From: Tardiphaga robiniae
GTDB lineage: Bacteria > Pseudomonadota > Alphaproteobacteria > Rhizobiales > Xanthobacteraceae
DNA: 64,000 nt
Reading direction: 5' to 3'
Assembly: GCF_001618955.1 (NCBI RefSeq)
Contig: NZ_LVYV01000053.1
Span: 186,001-250,000, forward strand
This document shows, in pieces, positions 35,898 to 44,912 of this stretch; positions within the stretch are counted from its first letter, which is position 1, and each line of letters begins with the position of its first letter. The notes below the pieces were generated by a model that was given only the letters and a program-made list of their open reading frames with translations, searched no databases and was not told the origin of the DNA. The translations under genes and the position numbers were made by a program.

Positions 35898-37224
35898 AAC
35901 ACGCATGGTCGGGCTGGTCGAGGACGATCAGATCATGGGCGAGAGCATCGTCCAGCGGCTTTCCCTCGAAGGCGTGACCGTAAAATGGTGGCAGCGCGGC
36001 AAGGACGCGGTGCGGGAGATGCCCGACAGCAAGCTGGAAGCCGTGATCTGCGACATCAGGCTCCCGGATCTGAATGGTGAGGACGTCTTCCGTGCGGCTG
36101 CCCGGTCGTCACACGTGCCGCCATTCCTGTTCATCACGGGCTATGGCGACATCGATCAGGCGGTCAGGTTGATGCGCGCAGGCGCCGCGGACTATTTCAT
36201 GAAGCCCTTCGAAATGGATGACTTCCTCGTCCGGATCGGGGAATTGATGGGTCCGAGCGAAGTTGCGGGCGCGAACGTTCTGGGCGTGTCCCCCAAGATG
36301 AAGGATCTCGAACGACTGTTAGCCCGCGTCGCCAAACTCAGGTCGACGGTACTGATCTCAGGGGAAACCGGGAGCGGCAAGGAAATCTCCGCCAGATTCC
36401 TCCACGCGATGTCTGGAGTTGAAGGCCTACCTTTCATGGCGGTGAACTGTGCGGCCATTCCTGCGGACCTTCTCGAAAGCGAATTGCTCGGTCACGAAAA
36501 GGGCGCGTTCACCGGCGCCTCGCAGCGGCACCTCGGATACGCCGAACGCGCCGCCGAAGGCGTATTATTTCTCGACGAAATCGGAGAACTGCGACCGGAG
36601 TTGCAGGCAAAACTGCTGCGGCTGATCGAACAGAAAACTTTCTTCCGCGTCGGAGGCGAGAAGCCCGTCCCGTTTTCCGGCCGCCTCATCGTCGCGACGA
36701 ACGCAGACCTGTCGAAAATGGTGAAGGATGGTCGGTTTCGCGAGGACCTCTATTACAGGATCAACGTGGTGTCGGTGAAGATTCCGTCGCTGCGGGAGCG
36801 GCCCGAGGACATACCGTGGTTGATGGATCTCTTTTTCTCGGAATTTGCGAACCGGATGGAAACGCCCCTGAAGGGCATTAGCAGTTTGGCAGAAGAAGCG
36901 GCGCTCTCCTATGACTGGCCGGGCAACGTTCGAGAACTGCGCAACCGGATGGAGCGCGCGGTCGGCCTCGCACTCGGGCAATGGGTCATGCCAGGAGACA
37001 TGTTTCCGGAGCACGGCATCGACTTTGCAGGCGAAGAAAGGCAGATGGGATCTCTGGAGGACATCCGGTCCAACGCCGAAAAGCGCCATATCATTCGCGC
37101 GCTGTCGGCCACCAGTGGCGAGGTTGGCGCGGCTTCGCGGCTCCTCGGCATCGGCCGCACGACGCTTTGGGAAAAGATGCGGCGACTTGGTTTGAATGGC
37201 AACAATCTCGACGTCACCTTGTGA
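35887..37224 (+). CDS. aioR: AioR sigma-54-dependent response regulator
   Basis: A 445-residue NtrC-class activator. The receiver domain (about 1-120) has the acidic pair in VEDDQ and the phosphorylated Asp56 (VICDIRLPD). The AAA+ domain holds Walker A GETGSGKE (159-166), the sigma-54 contact GAFTGA (206-211) and FLDEIGEL. The C terminus is a Fis-type helix-turn-helix (AASRLLGIGRTTLWEKMRRL). It would activate the aioBA promoter at 39371-39388. Two ars genes lie between aioR and aioBA, unlike the contiguous Agrobacterium order. Confidence 0.95.
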   Translation: MSLETRMVGLVEDDQIMGESIVQRLSLEGVTVKWWQRGKDAVREMPDSKLEAVICDIRLPDLNGEDVFRAAARSSHVPPFLFITGYGDIDQAVRLMRAGAADYFMKPFEMDDFLVRIGELMGPSEVAGANVLGVSPKMKDLERLLARVAKLRSTVLISGETGSGKEISARFLHAMSGVEGLPFMAVNCAAIPADLLESELLGHEKGAFTGASQRHLGYAERAAEGVLFLDEIGELRPELQAKLLRLIEQKTFFRVGGEKPVPFSGRLIVATNADLSKMVKDGRFREDLYYRINVVSVKIPSLRERPEDIPWLMDLFFSEFANRMETPLKGISSLAEEAALSYDWPGNVRELRNRMERAVGLALGQWVMPGDMFPEHGIDFAGEERQMGSLEDIRSNAEKRHIIRALSATSGEVGAASRLLGIGRTTLWEKMRRLGLNGNNLDVTL

Positions 37225-37297
37225 CAAAGGCAACATGTGAACCTTCACGCAACGTCGAATTTCATATACGGTGTGTGACAGACCGTGGGAGTTGAAC

Positions 37298-37465
37298 ATG
37301 CAAGATCGTACCCAAGTCTCAATGACTCCGCGCGAGCGTTTCATGCGAATGGCTCAGGATGAAATGTTGGAGTTCGAGAAGCGCGAAGGCGCGCTTCGTA
37401 GAAAGGACCGCGAAGAACGCGCGGCCCAACTGAAACTCCCTCTCGACGTAGACGATTTGCATTAG
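37298..37465 (+). CDS. small hypothetical protein after aioR
   Basis: A 55-residue charged protein, MQDRTQVSMTPRERFMRMAQ then a helical Glu/Arg-rich body and LKLPLDVDDLH. The ATG at 37298 has GGGAG 8 bases upstream; an earlier start at 37271 has none. It is 73 bases after aioR on the same strand. No domain is recognised; the charge pattern suggests one long helix. It may be an accessory of the aio operon. Confidence 0.5.
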   Translation: MQDRTQVSMTPRERFMRMAQDEMLEFEKREGALRRKDREERAAQLKLPLDVDDLH

Positions 37466-37556
37466 GCGTCAGAGCCTCCTCAGTGGGCGGTTTTCGTGTT
37501 TTGAAAGGTCCACCGAGACACTACCGACAATTACCCCGAACGGGTGTTGCGCAGTG

Positions 37557-38846
37557 TCATGGTGCCACGCTCAGCCTGATAGCCAGTGCCGCAAGCGTCA
37601 CCAGCAAGACGGGAAGCGTCAGCAATACTCCTACCTTGAAATAGTAACCCCATCCGATCTTGATGCCCTTCTTCGCAAGGACGTGAAGCCATAGCAGCGT
37701 CGCAAGCGATCCTATCGGCGTGATCTTGGGTCCGAGATCGCTTCCTATGACGTTGGCATAGATCATCGCCTCCTTCACCAGGCCGGTCGCCTTCGATGCA
37801 TCGATCGAAAGAGCCCCGACGAGCACGGTAGGCATGTTGTTCATGACCGAGGAAAGCAAGGCTGTCAGGATGCCAGTCCCGAACGCGGCGCCCCATACGC
37901 CTCCGTCCGCAAACCGATCCAGGATGCCAGCGATGTACGCCGTCAATCCGGCGTTGCGTAGTCCGTAGACGACGAGATACATGCCGAGCGAAAAGATAAC
38001 GACCTGCCACGGAGCATCGCGGAGGACCTTTTTCGTGCTGATGACGTGGCCATGGGCGGCGATCGCCAGGAGCAAGATTGCACCGGCCGCCGCCACTGCA
38101 CTCACGGGTACCCCTAGCGGCTCAAGTCCGAAGAAACCCAACAGGAGAAGCGCGAGCACGACCCAACCCGCCCGGAAGGTCGCACGGTCGCGTACTGCGT
38201 CCGCGGGCTTTCTAAGTTGAGCGACATCGTAACCGGCAGGGATGTCCCGCCCGAAGAACAACAGCAGCACAGCCAAGGTGGCGACGATGGACGCGATATC
38301 GACCGGCACCATCACCGCTGCATAGCGACCAAATCCGACCTTGAAGAAGTCGGCCGAGACGATGTTGACCAGATTGGAAACCACCAATGGAAGGCTGGCG
38401 GTATCGGCAATGAATCCCGCCGCCATCACGAAAGCCAAGGTGGCTTTGTCACTATATCCAAGAGCAAGCAGCATCGCGATCACGATCGGGGTCAGGATCA
38501 ACGCTGCGCCGTCGTTCGCGAACAGAGCGGACACAGCGGCACCTAGCAGCACGAAGAGGATGAAGAGCTTGCAGCCGCGTCCGCCGCCCCACCGCGCGAC
38601 ATGAAGGGCAGCCCACTCGAAGAACCCTGCCTCGTCCAGAAGGAGACTGATGATGATGATCGCGACAAAGGCGGCGGTCGCATTCCAGACGATGTGCCAG
38701 ACCACAGGAATATCGCCTAAGGATACGACGCCGGTCAGCAACGCGACCGCCGCGCCGGCCGCCGCGCTCCAGCCGATGCCTAATCCCCTGGGCTGCCAGA
38801 TCACCAGACCGATGGTCGCGAGGAAGATGAGAAGAGCAGCGATCAT
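37557..38846 (-). CDS. arsB: ArsB arsenite efflux permease
   Basis: A 429-residue membrane protein with about twelve helices in the ArsB/NhaD ion-transporter fold. Typical stretches are [58 protein letters not shown] and [17 protein letters not shown]. It extrudes As(III)/Sb(III) using the membrane potential. The start overlaps the arsR stop by four bases, so the two form an arsR-arsB operon. No arsA ATPase is nearby. Confidence 0.94.
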   Translation of the reverse strand: MIAALLIFLATIGLVIWQPRGLGIGWSAAAGAAVALLTGVVSLGDIPVVWHIVWNATAAFVAIIIISLLLDEAGFFEWAALHVARWGGGRGCKLFILFVLLGAAVSALFANDGAALILTPIVIAMLLALGYSDKATLAFVMAAGFIADTASLPLVVSNLVNIVSADFFKVGFGRYAAVMVPVDIASIVATLAVLLLFFGRDIPAGYDVAQLRKPADAVRDRATFRAGWVVLALLLLGFFGLEPLGVPVSAVAAAGAILLLAIAAHGHVISTKKVLRDAPWQVVIFSLGMYLVVYGLRNAGLTAYIAGILDRFADGGVWGAAFGTGILTALLSSVMNNMPTVLVGALSIDASKATGLVKEAMIYANVIGSDLGPKITPIGSLATLLWLHVLAKKGIKIGWGYYFKVGVLLTLPVLLVTLAALAIRLSVAP

Positions 38847-39175
38847 CGGGTAGCCGCGACGTTAGGAACCCGGAGCACGCCGAGGAAGTGTCGCAATGGC
38901 CCCAAGGCGGCGACATTGAGCGAATAGCACACCCTGGGCCGCTCGATCTCACCGACGATGATGCCCGCGGCCTTGAGGATTCTCAGGTGTTCAGACGTGG
39001 TTGACTGCGCCAGCCCAATTTCTTCGACGATATCGCAGCCGACGCAGGTGTCGCGTCGGGCGAGCAATTGCAGAATGGCGATGCGTGCAGGATGAGAAAG
39101 TGCCTTCGCCACGGCGGCGATCACTGCGTTTTCATCAGTTTCCGGTTCGCTCCGGGCGCGCGCGGCGGTCATCAT
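38843..39175 (-). CDS. arsR: ArsR-family repressor of arsB
   Basis: A 110-residue winged-helix regulator. The recognition region is [20 protein letters not shown]. The likely metalloid site is in the helix before it, [13 protein letters not shown], two cysteines spaced C-x2-C, with another Cys in the wing (PRVCYSL). It is transcribed with arsB and diverges from aioBA, whose promoter lies in the same 258-base region. It may therefore influence aioBA as well; that is inference. Confidence 0.9.
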   Translation of the reverse strand: MMTAARARSEPETDENAVIAAVAKALSHPARIAILQLLARRDTCVGCDIVEEIGLAQSTTSEHLRILKAAGIIVGEIERPRVCYSLNVAALGPLRHFLGVLRVPNVAATR

Positions 39176-39291
39176 GTGGTCGCTCCAATCGTCAATCGTC
39201 GATCAACGATATAAATCAGGTTTCTGTATTTGCAAGCGCGATAGCGCCCTCGCGTTGCCGTCGGAATCGCGAACGGACGGCGCCGCACCAT

Positions 39292-39307
39292 GTTCGGATT
39301 TCGGAAC
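39292..39307. promoter_or_regulatory. imperfect inverted repeat, candidate AioR enhancer site
   Basis: GTTCGGATTTCGGAAC is an imperfect palindrome (GTTC/GAAC ends with further symmetric positions), about 65 bases before the -24 element of the aioB promoter. That distance suits an upstream activator site for an NtrC-class protein. Binding by AioR is inferred. Confidence 0.45.
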
Positions 39308-39370
39308 GTCTAACAGCGCTGTTTCACGTCGTGCGTCGGCGGGGCCGTTGAAATGATGCACGTTTCGCTA

Positions 39371-39388
39371 CTGGCCCGTGGCGTGCAG
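39371..39388 (+). promoter_or_regulatory. sigma-54 promoter of aioBA
   Basis: CTGGCCCGTGGCGTGCAG has the invariant GG at 39373-39374 and GC at 39385-39386, ten bases apart, in TGGC-N8-TGCA form, close to the RpoN consensus. It lies 46 bases before aioB. AioR is a sigma-54 activator, so the match is functionally consistent. Confidence 0.78.
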
Positions 39389-39433
39389 TAGCGAGGATGT
39401 CCGACCGGATAAAAGATCATCGGGAGAAAACAA

Positions 39434-39955
39434 ATGAAAAGGTGCGACAACCTTGTGGATGCGGGCCGCCGCCGGTTCTTGAGCGGCGCCGGCGCTGCGA
39501 CAGCCGCGGTGGCGGTGACGTCGCTGGTCGCCTCCAAGGCTGAGGCCGACACTCCTTCGGCTCTCGTCAAATATCCAGCCAACCGCTTGGCGAACGTCAA
39601 AGATCTCAAGCTCAACGAACCGCTCGACGTCGCTTACCCCGACGAAAATGCGCCCGGCGTTCTGCTGAAGATCGGCCAGCGCGTCCAGGGCGGCGTCGGC
39701 CCCGACGGCGACATCGTCGGCTTCACGACGCTCTGTCCCCACAAGGGCTACCCGCTCACATTCAACGGCGCCGACAAGACGATGAACTGTCCTGGCCACT
39801 ACTCACGCTTCGACTGTGAAAAGGGCGGCCAGCAGGTCTGGGGGCACGCAACCCAGAACCTGCCGCAGTACGCACTCCGCGTCGACGAGAAAGGCGACGT
39901 CTACGCGGAAGGCGTGGACGAACTGATCTACGGCCGTCTTTCGAACACCCTCTGA
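39434..39955 (+). CDS. aioB: AioB, arsenite oxidase Rieske small subunit
   Basis: A 173-residue exported Rieske protein. The Tat signal is DAGRRRFLSGAG followed by a hydrophobic stretch. The [2Fe-2S] ligands are Cys101 and His103 (LCPHKGY) and Cys119 and His122 (NCPGHYS). The residue that forms a disulfide cysteine in bc1 Rieske proteins is Tyr106 here, as in arsenite oxidases lacking that bridge. It passes electrons from the molybdenum subunit to a periplasmic acceptor and carries the large subunit through the Tat pathway. It is 12 bases before aioA. Confidence 0.95.
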   Translation: MKRCDNLVDAGRRRFLSGAGAATAAVAVTSLVASKAEADTPSALVKYPANRLANVKDLKLNEPLDVAYPDENAPGVLLKIGQRVQGGVGPDGDIVGFTTLCPHKGYPLTFNGADKTMNCPGHYSRFDCEKGGQQVWGHATQNLPQYALRVDEKGDVYAEGVDELIYGRLSNTL

Positions 39956-39967
39956 AGGAGAGCAGAC

Positions 39968-42442
39968 ATGAGCTACAAGCGCCAGATCGGCCGCCTGCCC
40001 ATCATTCCCGCCGACGCCAAGGAACACAACGTTGTCTGCCACTACTGCATCGTGGGGTGCGGCTATAAGGCCTATTCCTGGGACGCCCGGTACGAAGGCG
40101 GGAGCAAACCCGACCAGAACAAATTCGGCGTCGATCTTTCAAAGCAGCAGGAGGCCGACACGCCAGCGTGGTATTCGCCGTCGATGTACAATGTCGTCAA
40201 GCAGGACGGCCGGGACGTGCATATCGTCATCAAGCCCGACAAGGAGTGCGTCGTAAATTCCGGACTCGGCTCGGCGCGTGGCTCCCGGATCGCCGAGATG
40301 AGCCATTCCCGCCAACGCAATACCCAGCTCCAACGACTGACGGATCCGCTTGTCTGGCGCTACGGTCAAATGCAGCCCACCAGTTGGGATGATGCGCTTG
40401 ATCTGGTCGCGCGCGTCACCGCCGCGGTGATCGCCGATCAAGGCGAGGACGGCCTGATCGTATCGGCGTTCGATCATGGCGGCGCCGGTGGCGGCTATGA
40501 AAACACTTGGGGGACCGGCAAGCTCTACTTCGGCGCGATGAAGGTCAAGAACATCCGCATCCACAACCGGCCTGCGTACAATTCGGAGGTTCACGGCTCC
40601 CGTGACATGGGTGTCGGCGAACTCAACAATTGCTACGAAGACGCCGAACTCGCCGACACCATTCTCGCGGTCGGAACGAACGCTCTCGAAACCCAGACGA
40701 ACTACTTCCTGAATCACTGGGTGCCCAACCTGCGCGGCACCTCTATCGACAAGAAGAAAGCTGAGTTCGGAACGGAGCCCGTGGACAAGGCACGTATCGT
40801 GATTGTCGATCCGCGGCGGACCGTGACCGTCAACGCGTGCGAGGTCGAGGCTGGCAAGGACAACGTGCTGCATCTGGCGATCAACTCCGGCACGGACCTC
40901 ATCCTGTTCAACGCCTGGCTTACCTACGCCGTCGACAAGGGCTGGATCGACAAGCCTTTCATCGCCGCGTCCACGAAGGACTTCGACAAAGCCATTGCAG
41001 CCAACAAGGTCTCGGTGGCCGATGCCGCCAAAACCACCGGCCTCAGCGAGGCAGAGATCATCAAGGCGATCACATGGATGGCGGAACCAAAGGCTGGGGG
41101 CGCCCGACGCCGTACCATGTTTGCCTATGAGAAGGGGCTGATCTGGGGCAACGACAATTACCGGACCAACCAGTCGCTGGTGAACCTCGCGCTGGCGACC
41201 GGCAATATCGGCCGCCCCGGCGGCGGCTGTGTCCGGATGGGCGGCCACCAAGAGGGCTATTCCAGACCCTCGGACGCCCATGTGGGCAAGCCCGCCGTGT
41301 ATGTCGATCAGTTGCTGATCAATGGCAAGGGAGGTGTCCATCACATCTGGGGGTGCGACCACTACAAGACGACCCTGAACGCGATGGAATTCAAGCGGGT
41401 CTACAAAAAACGCACCGACATCGTGAAGGATGCGATGAATGCCGTTCCTTACGGAGACCGCCCGGCCATGGTGAAGGCGATTGCCGATGCCATCAAAAAC
41501 GGCGGTTTGTTCGCGGTCGATGTTGATATCGTCCCGACGAAGATTGGCGAGGCATGTCATGTGATGCTGCCCGCCGCGACGTCAGGCGAAATGAACCTGA
41601 CCTCGATGAATGGTGAGCGCCGTATGAGGCTCACGGAGCGCTACATGGACCCGCCGGGCAACGCCGTGCCGGACTGCCTGATCGCGGCGCGCATCGCCAA
41701 CAACATGGAGCGCGTGTGGCGCGAATTGGGTAAGAGCGACATCGCCGACAAGTTCAAGGGCTTCGACTGGAAGACAGAAGAAGACGCCTTCATGGACGGC
41801 TATGCCAAGAACGAAAAGGGCGGCGAGTTTGTAACCTACGCGCGACTGCGGGCCATGGGCACTAACGGCTTCCAGGAACCCGCCGTGCGCGTGGATTCAA
41901 GCGACGGGAAAGAAAAGATCGTCGGAACAAAGCGCCTTTTTGCAGATGGCAAGTTCAACTCGAAGGACGGGAAAGCCACGTTCGCTTCGGCTCAGTGGCG
42001 CGGACTTCAGGCTTCCGGAAAGCAGGCCGAGAAGGACAAGTTCGCCTTCCTGATCAACAACGGACGCGCGAACCTTATCTGGCAGAGCGCCTATCTGGAC
42101 AAGGAAAATGAATTCGTGATGGACCGCTGGCCATATCCATTCATCGAAATGAACCCTCAAGACATGTCGGATCTCAAGCTCAAGAACGGAGACCTGGTGG
42201 AAGTGTTCAACGACAACGGCTCGACCCAGGCAATGGCCTATCCGACCCCAACTGCCAAGCGGAAGCAGGCCTTCATGCTATTCGGATTTCCGACCGGCGT
42301 CCAAGGTAACGTGGTGTCGAAGGGCGTGAACGAACTCGTTATTCCAAACTACAAGCAGACCTGGGGCAACATCCGGAAGATCTCGGATGCTCCGGAAGGA
42401 GTCCGGCATCTGACGTTCAAGTCGAAGGAGTATTCGGTCTGA
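39968..42442 (+). CDS. aioA: AioA, arsenite oxidase molybdopterin large subunit
   Basis: An 824-residue catalytic subunit of the DMSO-reductase superfamily that oxidises As(III) to As(V) at a bis-MGD molybdenum centre. The [3Fe-4S] ligands are Cys24, Cys27 and Cys31 (VVCHYCIVGCGYKAYSWD), in the spacing found in arsenite oxidase. Other family regions are GSARGSRIAEMSHSRQRNTQ, AFDHGGAGGGYENTWGTGKL and GRPGGGCVRMGGHQEGYSRP. It has no signal of its own and would be co-exported with AioB. Full length for the family. A strong hairpin terminator follows directly. Confidence 0.97.
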   Translation: MSYKRQIGRLPIIPADAKEHNVVCHYCIVGCGYKAYSWDARYEGGSKPDQNKFGVDLSKQQEADTPAWYSPSMYNVVKQDGRDVHIVIKPDKECVVNSGLGSARGSRIAEMSHSRQRNTQLQRLTDPLVWRYGQMQPTSWDDALDLVARVTAAVIADQGEDGLIVSAFDHGGAGGGYENTWGTGKLYFGAMKVKNIRIHNRPAYNSEVHGSRDMGVGELNNCYEDAELADTILAVGTNALETQTNYFLNHWVPNLRGTSIDKKKAEFGTEPVDKARIVIVDPRRTVTVNACEVEAGKDNVLHLAINSGTDLILFNAWLTYAVDKGWIDKPFIAASTKDFDKAIAANKVSVADAAKTTGLSEAEIIKAITWMAEPKAGGARRRTMFAYEKGLIWGNDNYRTNQSLVNLALATGNIGRPGGGCVRMGGHQEGYSRPSDAHVGKPAVYVDQLLINGKGGVHHIWGCDHYKTTLNAMEFKRVYKKRTDIVKDAMNAVPYGDRPAMVKAIADAIKNGGLFAVDVDIVPTKIGEACHVMLPAATSGEMNLTSMNGERRMRLTERYMDPPGNAVPDCLIAARIANNMERVWRELGKSDIADKFKGFDWKTEEDAFMDGYAKNEKGGEFVTYARLRAMGTNGFQEPAVRVDSSDGKEKIVGTKRLFADGKFNSKDGKATFASAQWRGLQASGKQAEKDKFAFLINNGRANLIWQSAYLDKENEFVMDRWPYPFIEMNPQDMSDLKLKNGDLVEVFNDNGSTQAMAYPTPTAKRKQAFMLFGFPTGVQGNVVSKGVNELVIPNYKQTWGNIRKISDAPEGVRHLTFKSKEYSV

Positions 42443-42444
42443 CA

Positions 42445-42474
42445 GCAAGGCGGGGTCTCCGGACCCCGCCTTGC
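42445..42474 (+). terminator. strong hairpin terminator after aioA
   Basis: Perfect 13-bp arms, GCAAGGCGGGGTC and GACCCCGCCTTGC, with a 4-base loop, start three bases after the aioA stop. A short CTTTGA follows rather than a long T-run. It probably separates aioBA from moeA, or reduces read-through. Confidence 0.75.
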
Positions 42475-42490
42475 CTTTGAACTCCAATCC

Positions 42491-43777
42491 ATGATTGCTC
42501 AAATTCACAATACATCCCGCCGCGCTTCAGAAGATTGTCTCGCCGATCTGAGCGCCCTGCTCTCACCGTCGGAAGCATTGGAGAACATTCTCGCTGGCTT
42601 GCGTCCGATACACGGTGACGAAATCGTCCTAACGTCGCAGGCGACGGGTAGGATTGTCGCTGTCGATGTCGTCTCCGACATCGCGCTACCTCGTTTCGAC
42701 AATTCCGCGGTCGATGGCTTCGGTGTCCATGCTGCAGATCTCGACCGTGACGGAGGCCTATCGTTACGGCTGGATGGAGCGGTTCATGCAGGCCGCACTG
42801 GACCTGCTGTTCTCGTTCCGGGAAGAACCATCCGGGTCCTGACGGGAGCCGAGGTGCCGCCAGGTGTCGCCGCCATCGCCATGGAAGAGCACACCCACCA
42901 CCACGGAACCGCGATCGCGTTCGATGCCGCTCCAGAGATCGGCAGCAATATCCGCCGTGCGGGCGAGGACGTGGCGGCGGGCACGATCGTGCTGCGCCGC
43001 GGATCGATCGTCGATTCTCGGCATCTGGCCATGCTCGCCGCCTGCGGCGTGCGGCAGGTTCGCGTGCTTCGCCGCTTGCGGGTCGGCGTCATGTCTACCG
43101 GAAACGAACTCGTCGAACCCGGACCTGGAATTGCCCCAGGTCTGATCACCGACAGCAATCGCCCGATGTTGCTCTCCCTGCTTTCCAGCCCCGCCATGGA
43201 CGTCGCCGATCTCGGCATCACGGCCGACGATCCCGACCGTTTATCGGGCGAACTAACCCGAGCAAGCGCCCGTTTCGATCTGCTCATCTCAACTGGCGGT
43301 GTGTCCGGCAGCGAGGCCGATTACATGCATCCCGCCCTCCTCTCTGCTGGTGGCCGCTGCAGGGCCATGCGCCTTGCGTTGCGGCCGGGCAAACCGATCT
43401 CGGCAGGATCCTTGGGAGCGATGCGCGTGATCTGCCTGCCCGGAAATCCAGTGGCTGCGCTTGTCGGCTATCTTCTCTTCGTACGCCCTCTCGTTCGCAG
43501 ACTAATCGGAGCGCCACCTGGAGCCCCGTCGCCGCCGGCGCGAACGGCAGAGACGTTCTTTCACAAGCTGGGGCGCACGGAATTCGTGCCGGTTTCCGTG
43601 GTCGGATACGCTGACGACGGAATGCCCCTCTTGCGAAAGCTAGGACGCGGAGGATCCGCTCGTTTACTTCCGATCGTTCAGTCAGACGGATTCGCCCAGA
43701 TAGCCGCCGACGTCGGTCACGTTCCGGAAGGCGGACTGGTGATCTACCATCGCTTCGACTCCATCCTTCAACTCTGA
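42491..43777 (+). CDS. moeA: MoeA molybdopterin molybdenumtransferase
   Basis: A 428-residue cytoplasmic enzyme inserting molybdate into adenylated molybdopterin. The family motifs are ALPRFDNSAVDGFGV, TGAEVPPGVAAIAMEEHT, VGVMSTGNELVEPG with TDSNRPML, STGGVSGSEADYM and LRPGKPISAG followed by CLPGNPVAALV. A moeA next to aioBA also occurs in other arsenite oxidisers, as a dedicated cofactor supply. The cytochrome c gene often found between aioA and moeA is absent here. It converges with pstS. Confidence 0.93.
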   Translation: MIAQIHNTSRRASEDCLADLSALLSPSEALENILAGLRPIHGDEIVLTSQATGRIVAVDVVSDIALPRFDNSAVDGFGVHAADLDRDGGLSLRLDGAVHAGRTGPAVLVPGRTIRVLTGAEVPPGVAAIAMEEHTHHHGTAIAFDAAPEIGSNIRRAGEDVAAGTIVLRRGSIVDSRHLAMLAACGVRQVRVLRRLRVGVMSTGNELVEPGPGIAPGLITDSNRPMLLSLLSSPAMDVADLGITADDPDRLSGELTRASARFDLLISTGGVSGSEADYMHPALLSAGGRCRAMRLALRPGKPISAGSLGAMRVICLPGNPVAALVGYLLFVRPLVRRLIGAPPGAPSPPARTAETFFHKLGRTEFVPVSVVGYADDGMPLLRKLGRGGSARLLPIVQSDGFAQIAADVGHVPEGGLVIYHRFDSILQL

Positions 43778-43814
43778 GAAATCAACATGATAAGGAGCGT
43801 TGCGATGGCGACCG

Positions 43815-44831
43815 TCAGGCACCAAAGTCGCTCTTCAGATACTTTCCGATCCTGTCGATGAGACTTGCTGGAAGCGGCACGTAGTTCAGAGCCGCGGCTT
43901 CGGCACCACCGTTCTCAAGAGACCACCTGAAGAAGTCGATCGCTACCTTGGATCTGACATGCTCCTTCGGCTGCTTCGGCAACAGGATGAAGGATGTCGC
44001 CGTGATCGGATAGGCATTGTCGCCGGGTGCGTCGGTCATGATCTGATAGAAGTCCTTTGCACTTCCCCAATCCGCGCTGTCCGCAGCGGCTTGGAACGAC
44101 TGAGCATCCGGCTGCACGAAACGTCCGGCACGATTCTGGACGAGACCGTAGGCGAGCTTGTTCCGTACGGCGTACGCATACTCGACGTAGCTGATGGTGT
44201 TCTTGGACAGGCCGACGTAAGCCGCAACCCCCTCGTTTCCCTTGCCACCGACTCCTACGGGCCAATCGAGAGCGACACCTTGGCCTACGGTGGCCTTCCA
44301 TTCCGGACTTACCTTGGAGAGGTAGTTAGCGAAATTGAAGGTCGTGCCGGATCCATCGGTTCTGTGGACCACCGTGATCGCCGAGGTCGGTAGTTGCAGA
44401 TTAGGATTGAGGGCCTTCAACGCCGGATCGTTCCAGTTCTTGATCTTGCCCATGAAGATGTCGGCCAGAACGCTTCCCGTGAAATGCATCGCGCCCGGCG
44501 CGACGCCTTCGAGATTCACGACCGGGACCACCGCACCTATCACCAGCGGAAATTGGCCAAGGCCAGCCTTCGCCAGTTCATCTGGCTGCAGCGGCATGTC
44601 GGAGGCTCCGAAATCCACCGTGCCCGCCTTCACCTGCTGCAATCCAGCGCCCGAACCATTGGAGACGTAGTTGATCTTGTTGCCGGTCTTCGCCTGATAC
44701 TCCGAGGCCCACTTTGCGAGGATCGGATACACGAACGTCGATCCGGATCCGTTGCTTTCCGCCGCGAGGGCAGCACTTCCCGAGTGGACAAGGACTGCGC
44801 CGACAGCCATGGCCCGAAACAGCTTGATCAT
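43815..44831 (-). CDS. pstS: PstS-type phosphate-binding protein, solitary
   Basis: A 338-residue periplasmic phosphate-binding protein starting at MIKLFRAMAVGAVLVHSGSA (44831) with a signal peptide. Phosphate-site segments are visible: NGSGSTFVYPILAKWASEYQ, NGSGAGLQQVKAGTVDFGAS and VHRTDGSGTTFNFANYLSKV. No pstC, pstA or pstB gene is nearby. It is divergent from the ArsR-ArsC fusion gene across an inverted repeat, so it is probably arsenic-regulated. A second phosphate-binding protein with low arsenate affinity would limit arsenate uptake; this is inferred. Confidence 0.93.
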   Translation of the reverse strand: MIKLFRAMAVGAVLVHSGSAALAAESNGSGSTFVYPILAKWASEYQAKTGNKINYVSNGSGAGLQQVKAGTVDFGASDMPLQPDELAKAGLGQFPLVIGAVVPVVNLEGVAPGAMHFTGSVLADIFMGKIKNWNDPALKALNPNLQLPTSAITVVHRTDGSGTTFNFANYLSKVSPEWKATVGQGVALDWPVGVGGKGNEGVAAYVGLSKNTISYVEYAYAVRNKLAYGLVQNRAGRFVQPDAQSFQAAADSADWGSAKDFYQIMTDAPGDNAYPITATSFILLPKQPKEHVRSKVAIDFFRWSLENGGAEAAALNYVPLPASLIDRIGKYLKSDFGA

Positions 44832-44847
44832 GAGACGATCCTCCCTT

Positions 44848-44871
44848 ATATGTCGATATGTCTCGACATAT
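44848..44871. promoter_or_regulatory. 9-bp inverted repeat, candidate ArsR operator
   Basis: ATATGTCGA, six bases, TCGACATAT lies in the divergent region 17 bases upstream of pstS and 42 bases before the arsR-arsC fusion. The A/T-rich palindrome with ATATG/CATAT ends is like ArsR/SmtB-family operators. It could coordinate both genes. Confidence 0.65.
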
Positions 44872-44912
44872 ATACACATCATGACAACCCTTTGACAATC
44901 GGAGTCTGAACG

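Noticed and set aside
37466-37556. Terminator between the small gene after aioR and arsB
   Set aside because: Short T-runs exist, but no stem of adequate length could be drawn.
40139-41560. 473-codon minus-strand frame inside aioA
   Set aside because: Shadow of aioA, which has full-length family motifs on the plus strand.
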